Part shown: in pieces, positions 6,683 to 8,605 of the stretch
Layout of the letters: every line of letters starts with the position of its first letter
How positions within the stretch are numbered: the stretch's first letter is position 1
Assembly (NCBI GenBank): GCA_016235225.1
Contig: JACRLS010000027.1
Location: forward strand, 1-8,605
Origin: Nitrospirota bacterium
GTDB lineage: Bacteria; Nitrospirota; Nitrospiria; Nitrospirales; Nitrospiraceae
Direction: 5' to 3'
DNA: 8,605 nucleotides
Program-made: the position numbers and the translations under genes
Notes under the pieces: model-generated
Databases searched by the model: none
Seen by the model: the letters and a program-made list of their open reading frames with translations, nothing else
What the model was told of the DNA's origin: nothing

Positions 6683-6696
6683 TCGAACCTCCAACC
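6683..6696 (-). repeat. Inverted copy of the tRNA T-arm
   Basis: These 14 bp are the exact reverse complement of 6636-6649, which covers the end of the variable loop, the T-stem 5' half and part of the T-loop. The two arms are separated by 33 bp, so a precursor transcript could pair here instead of forming the T-arm. Confidence 0.7.
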
Positions 6697-6704
6697 GGGG
6701 GTAG

Positions 6705-6726
6705 CGAAGGGGGTGAGCCCCCTTCG
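6705..6726. repeat. Perfect 9-bp hairpin
   Basis: CGAAGGGGG (6705-6713) and CCCCCTTCG (6718-6726) pair fully around TGAG. No T-run follows on either strand, so it is not a standard terminator, although it could protect the end of a tRNA precursor. Confidence 0.7.
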
Positions 6727-6738
6727 TGGGGAGCGTGC

Positions 6739-6756
6739 GAGGGGGTTGGCCCCCTC
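6739..6756. repeat. Perfect 7-bp hairpin
   Basis: GAGGGGG (6739-6745) and CCCCCTC (6750-6756) pair fully around TTGG. With the hairpin 12 bp upstream it forms a matched pair of G/C stem-loops between the two tRNA-end repeats, reminiscent of paired REP-type elements. Confidence 0.65.
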
Positions 6757-6805
6757 AGCAGGAGCCGGGAGGCAGGCTTCAGAGCCGATCCGGCGACGGT
6801 TGGAC

Positions 6806-6832
6806 GGTTCGATTCCTCTCGCCAGCTCCATT
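6806..6832 (+). repeat. tRNA 3'-end direct repeat, copy 2 (att-like)
   Basis: This is an exact 27-bp copy of the tRNA-Thr 3' end including CCA. The sequence before it does not contain the remaining tRNA arms, so it is a fragment and not a second tRNA gene. It marks the far border of a 163-bp segment and directly precedes the toxin-antitoxin region. Confidence 0.75.
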
Positions 6833-6834
6833 TC

Positions 6835-7029
6835 CTAAACAGTGGACAGCCGTGCGAGATTGATCGCGAGATCCGCGTTCGGCTCCTCGTCGCCGGAGGC
6901 GCCGTCGAGAAAGTCCATGAACCGGGCGGCTTGCGCAAAGGCGTGTGCCGGCCGATGAGGGGAAGGATAGGCCTGCTCGGAGACTTGCTTCGCACGGCGC
7001 GAGAGCTGAACTTGACGGAGGTATGTCAT
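6835..7029 (-). CDS. Possible small protein, unrecognised
   Basis: A 64-residue reading frame starting MTYLRQVQLSRRAKQVSEQ and ending DLAINLARLSTV. A further ATG at 7041 would add four residues but lies inside the palindromic operator of the divergent TA pair. Third codon positions are clearly GC-rich (about 70% by hand count), as expected for a real gene here. There is no convincing ribosome site and I recognise no family. It has a basic N-terminal part and an acidic middle (DFLDGASGDEEPNAD), with no membrane segment. It stops three bases beyond the second tRNA-end repeat. It may be a cargo gene or a chance frame. Confidence 0.35.
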   Translation of the reverse strand: MTYLRQVQLSRRAKQVSEQAYPSPHRPAHAFAQAARFMDFLDGASGDEEPNADLAINLARLSTV

Positions 7030-7041
7030 CTTAGGTAGCAT
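7012..7041 (+). promoter_or_regulatory. Candidate promoter of the RHH/PIN operon
   Basis: TTGACG (7012-7017) is followed after 18 bp by TAGCAT (7036-7041), matching five and four of six consensus bases. It lies 24 bp before the antitoxin ATG, and the -10 overlaps the palindrome at 7040-7051. Confidence 0.45.
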
Positions 7042-7051
7042 ATGCGCATAT
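7040..7051. promoter_or_regulatory. Palindromic operator candidate
   Basis: ATATGCGCATAT is a perfect 12-bp palindrome overlapping the candidate -10 box and ending 14 bp before the antitoxin start. RHH antitoxins with their toxins usually repress their own promoter at such sites, so autoregulation is the natural reading. Confidence 0.55.
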
Positions 7052-7065
7052 ATGAGAGATATACC

Positions 7066-7308
7066 ATGAAGCGGACGACTATCTTTGCAGATGAATCAGT
7101 GCTGGCTGAACTCGAGGCCATCGCCAAGAAGGAACACCTGAGCATCTCGGCGGCGATCCGCGCGGCGTTAGAAGAATATATCAGCCGTCGCCAGGCCACG
7201 CGGCGCCTCCCCTCTTTTCTCGGCATCGCGCGAAGCGGGCGAAAGGACATCGCGGAACGCTCGGAAGCCCTGTTGTGGACGACTCCCCATGCAGGCCGTA
7301 AACGATGA
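7066..7308 (+). CDS. Ribbon-helix-helix (CopG-like) antitoxin
   Basis: An 80-residue DNA-binding antitoxin. Residues 2-42 (KRTTIFADESVLAELEAIAKKEHLSISAAIRAALEEYI) form the RHH fold: one strand, then two helices with the SISAAIRAAL turn. The C-terminal half, rich in basic residues, is the expected toxin-binding tail. The ATG at 7066 is chosen because GAGAG lies seven bases upstream and the fold starts at once. A start at 7042 would put the operator inside the gene. The stop overlaps the toxin ATG by four bases (ATGA), which indicates translational coupling. Known members of this family neutralise the PIN toxin and repress their own promoter with it. Confidence 0.85.
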   Translation: MKRTTIFADESVLAELEAIAKKEHLSISAAIRAALEEYISRRQATRRLPSFLGIARSGRKDIAERSEALLWTTPHAGRKR

Positions 7309-7721
7309 GGGCTATCCTTGTCGATACCGGGCCCCTCTATGCCATGGCCGACCAGGATGATGGATGGCACGATCGCGTCCGCACGTTCCTAGACACGGCC
7401 CGCATTCGAATGATTGTTCCCCTGACCGTCCTCCCGGAAGCCGCATACTTGATCGGGACGCATCTCGGCGCCGCGGCTGAACTGGCGTTCATACGGTCGG
7501 TCGAGCGAGGGGAAGTCAAAGCGGAAGGCCTCAAGAGAGATGATGTGACCAGGACCATTGAAGTGATGGAGACATACCTCGACGCCAACCTCGGATTTGT
7601 CGACGCCTCACTGGTTGCGATTGCCGAACGACTGAAGATCCGCGATATTCTCACGACGGATCGCCGGGATTTTGCTCTGGTTCGTCCCCGTCACTGCGCG
7701 GCCTTCACCCTGCTGCCGTAA
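7305..7721 (+). CDS. PIN-domain ribonuclease toxin (VapC-like)
   Basis: A 138-residue PIN nuclease, the usual size for VapC-type toxins. The acidic active-site residues are present: D7 in LVDTGPLYA, E45 in TVLPEAAYLIG, D100 in LGFVDASLVAIAERL and D119 in ILTTDRRDF. Together these would bind Mg2+ and cut RNA, often tRNA or rRNA in studied members. The gene overlaps the antitoxin by 4 bp. The frame is complete with no lesion, so the pair could be active. Sequences just after its stop belong to the truncated antitoxin of another pair. The exact target RNA cannot be inferred. Confidence 0.88.
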   Translation: MRAILVDTGPLYAMADQDDGWHDRVRTFLDTARIRMIVPLTVLPEAAYLIGTHLGAAAELAFIRSVERGEVKAEGLKRDDVTRTIEVMETYLDANLGFVDASLVAIAERLKIRDILTTDRRDFALVRPRHCAAFTLLP

Positions 7722-7731
7722 AGCGGCTGAC

Positions 7732-7925
7732 GTGCGAAACGAACTGTTTCGTCTCGTGCCTCCTCGCAAGCGGAGCCAGGTGGTGAATGAGGCCCTCCGG
7801 CATGAACTGCAATGCAGAAAGCGAACGCTGGCCACCGCGCAGATCCAGACCCTCCGGCGCAAGAACGCCAAACACACGAACAGGGAGATTCTCACGGCCA
7901 TCCGCCAAGACCGAACGAGAACGGC
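7732..7925 (+). pseudogene. Truncated RHH/VapB-like antitoxin remnant
   Basis: Starting 10 bp after the PIN toxin stop, the frame from GTG 7732 reads VRNELFRLVPPRKRSQVVNE..., continuing through ALRHELQCRKRTLATAQIQTLRR and EILTAIRQDR. This has the layout of the VapB-type antitoxins whose core is LVPPRKRSxxVNEALRxEL. The first strand is missing, and the frame has no stop at the expected end but runs on without protein character to 8229. A real antitoxin should begin about ten residues earlier. The 5' part was probably lost at a recombination junction near 7722-7738. Residual expression as an orphan fragment is possible but unlikely. Confidence 0.65.
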
Positions 7926-7934
7926 GCGACGATC

Positions 7935-7991
7935 GTGGTCCCCGATGCCTCGGTCCTATTCTCTCTCTTTGACAGATCGTCTGCTGCATGA
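7935..7991 (+). pseudogene. Remnant of a PIN toxin N-terminus
   Basis: In the frame next to the antitoxin remnant, the 18 codons from GTG 7935 read VVPDASVLFSLFDRSSAA and then stop. VVPDASVL is a characteristic first strand of PIN domains with the first catalytic Asp. Nothing after it resembles the rest of a PIN domain. Its place directly after an antitoxin remnant matches vapBC gene order, so both are remains of one pair. Confidence 0.6.
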
Positions 7992-8030
7992 TTGTCATTC
8001 AACTTGTCACGAGAGATTAAGATCGCAACG

Positions 8031-8246
8031 ATGCCGAGCCACGCCGCAAGACTCACTCTTGAATATTGGAAAGACGAAGATTGGTATGTGGGACAGCTCC
8101 GTGAGGTGCCTGGCGTCATCAGCCAGGGGGCAACCCTCAAAGAACTTGAAGAGAACATTCAAGATGCCTACCAGCTCATGCTCAAAGAGCGTCGCCCCGC
8201 CTTCCGCCGACGAGCCAAGACCAAAGTGATCGCCCTCACCGCGTGA
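8031..8246 (+). CDS. hicB: HicB-family antitoxin (short form)
   Basis: A 71-residue protein with the HicB partial-RNase-H-like fold: ARLTLEYWKDEDWYVGQLREVPGVISQGATLKELEENIQDAYQLML. The motif EVPGxxSQGxTLxELxxNIxDA is diagnostic. A short basic tail follows (KERRPAFRRRAKTKV) and no C-terminal DNA-binding domain, as in the shorter HicB proteins. The ATG at 8031 is chosen because the fold starts there. An upstream TTG at 7992 would add residues unlike the family. Its stop overlaps the GTG start of a damaged hicA by four bases. In working pairs HicB blocks the mRNA-cleaving HicA. Here it appears to be an orphan antitoxin. Confidence 0.85.
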   Translation: MPSHAARLTLEYWKDEDWYVGQLREVPGVISQGATLKELEENIQDAYQLMLKERRPAFRRRAKTKVIALTA

Positions 8247-8380
8247 AGCGCCGAGCATTCACCAAAACGCTCGAAGCGTTCGGCAGGGTCACGCCGGTGT
8301 TCGTGGCAAAATCGCCGGTCCGTGAGCCGACAGCCTCGCGTTCTCAGGATTGCGGTGATTCCTCGGCACTACCGATGGGG
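8243..8380 (+). pseudogene. hicA: Degraded hicA toxin
   Basis: From GTG 8243, overlapping the hicB stop, the frame begins VKRRAFTKTLEAFG, a typical HicA start (MKRRxFxxxLExxG). The following residues in that frame do not fit. About 24 codons later, in another frame, AVIPRHYRWGE (about 8355-8384) resembles the HicA (T/A)VPRHxxE motif at the expected distance. The central section with the catalytic His and glycine-rich strand is not recognisable in any frame. This indicates at least one frameshift plus further change. Its end overlaps the 3' end of the convergent DUF5615 gene. Confidence 0.55.
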
Positions 8381-8605
8381 AGAGAGCGCACACGAAGACG
8401 GGTCTCTTCAAAGACAGCCACGGCGCCGCGATTCAGCGGCGCAGTCAGTTCAGTCAGGTTGGCAAGGAGTATCGCGAGCTGTGCCTCGGGCCTTCGTCGA
8501 ACGTGCAGCCGGAAGAGAATAACTGAGGGTTCTTTCTGCCGGCCGATGGCCACCAAAGCTCCGAAGTCAGTATCAGCGGAAATCAGGACGCGATGTTCAC
8601 GCCCC
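8344..8605 (-). CDS. DUF5615 PIN-like protein, 5' end outside the window
   Basis: The minus-strand frame is open from the window edge at 8605 to a TGA at 8344. It reads REHRVLISADTDFGALVAIG, then PSVILFRL, RRPEAQLAILLANL and GAVAVFEETRLRVRSLPIG. This is the C-terminal two thirds of the DUF5615 family (PIN-like, related to Mut7-C). The DTDFG motif holds the conserved acidic residues. An internal ATG at 8556 lies after this motif and is not the real start. The family is usually paired with a DUF433 antitoxin encoded just upstream, which here would lie beyond the right edge. It is probably the toxin of another TA pair and looks intact as far as visible. Confidence 0.8.
   Translation of the reverse strand, partial: GREHRVLISADTDFGALVAIGRQKEPSVILFRLHVRRRPEAQLAILLANLTELTAPLNRGAVAVFEETRLRVRSLPIGSAEESPQS

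Noticed and set aside
6705..6756. Rho-independent terminator of the tRNA
   Set aside because: Both hairpins are strong but lack a following T-run on either strand.
6583..6831. Minus-strand 82-residue frame reading ARGIEPSNRRR and GAGERNRTSNLRF
   Set aside because: It is the antisense translation of the tRNA and its repeat; such proteins are a well-known misannotation.
6798..6832. A second tRNA gene
   Set aside because: Only the T-arm and acceptor 3' end are present; no matching D-arm, anticodon arm or 5' acceptor strand precedes it.
7969..7997. TTGACA inside the PIN remnant as a promoter for hicB
   Set aside because: No acceptable -10 lies at 16-18 bp, so the hexamer alone is not enough.

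Overview
The window is GC-rich (about 60% by eye) bacterial DNA. It contains a flagellar gene block with a sigma-54 activator, short intergenic heptamer-period repeats and a tRNA-linked cluster of toxin-antitoxin genes. This combination is what I would expect from a Nitrospira-like bacterium (Nitrospirota). That taxonomic guess rests on overall style and recollection, not on a marker gene.

Region 1 (58-5750, minus strand) reads, in transcription order: a FliK-like hook-length-control protein, a short FhlB-type export-switch protein, a large lipoprotein (CsgG/LpoB-like N-domain, one TPR-like stretch, TonB-C-like end) and an NtrC-family sigma-54 activator. The first two form a pair known from other flagellar loci. 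A perfect FliA (sigma-28) -10 box lies 30 bp upstream of the FliK-like gene, which fits late flagellar expression of the block. The activator keeps its phospho-acceptor Asp and a complete AAA+ core with GAFTGA. It has no room for the first beta strand and the acidic pair of its receiver domain.

Region 2 (5871-6383, plus strand) is a divergently transcribed pyridoxamine-phosphate-oxidase-fold (flavin split-barrel) protein with a consensus TATAAT box close to its start. A non-coding stretch with several blocks of 7-bp-period repeats and a candidate tRNA promoter follows.

Region 3 (6592-6832) is tRNA-Thr(UGU) with encoded CCA. Its 3' end is repeated 163 bp further on as a direct repeat. Between the copies lie an inverted copy of the T-arm and two perfect G/C hairpins. 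This resembles an integration scar or a small tRNA-associated repeat element.

Region 4 (about 6835-8605) is a pile of toxin-antitoxin genes in different states of decay. It holds an intact RHH antitoxin plus PIN toxin pair with a palindromic operator, the fused remains of a second RHH/PIN pair, an intact HicB antitoxin whose overlapping hicA is broken, and a DUF5615 PIN-like protein entering from the right on the minus strand. A possible 64-aa minus-strand gene sits beside the tRNA repeat. I see no complete new defence system. The most unusual points are the receiver lacking its acidic pair, the triple tRNA T-arm arrangement and the successive TA relics.
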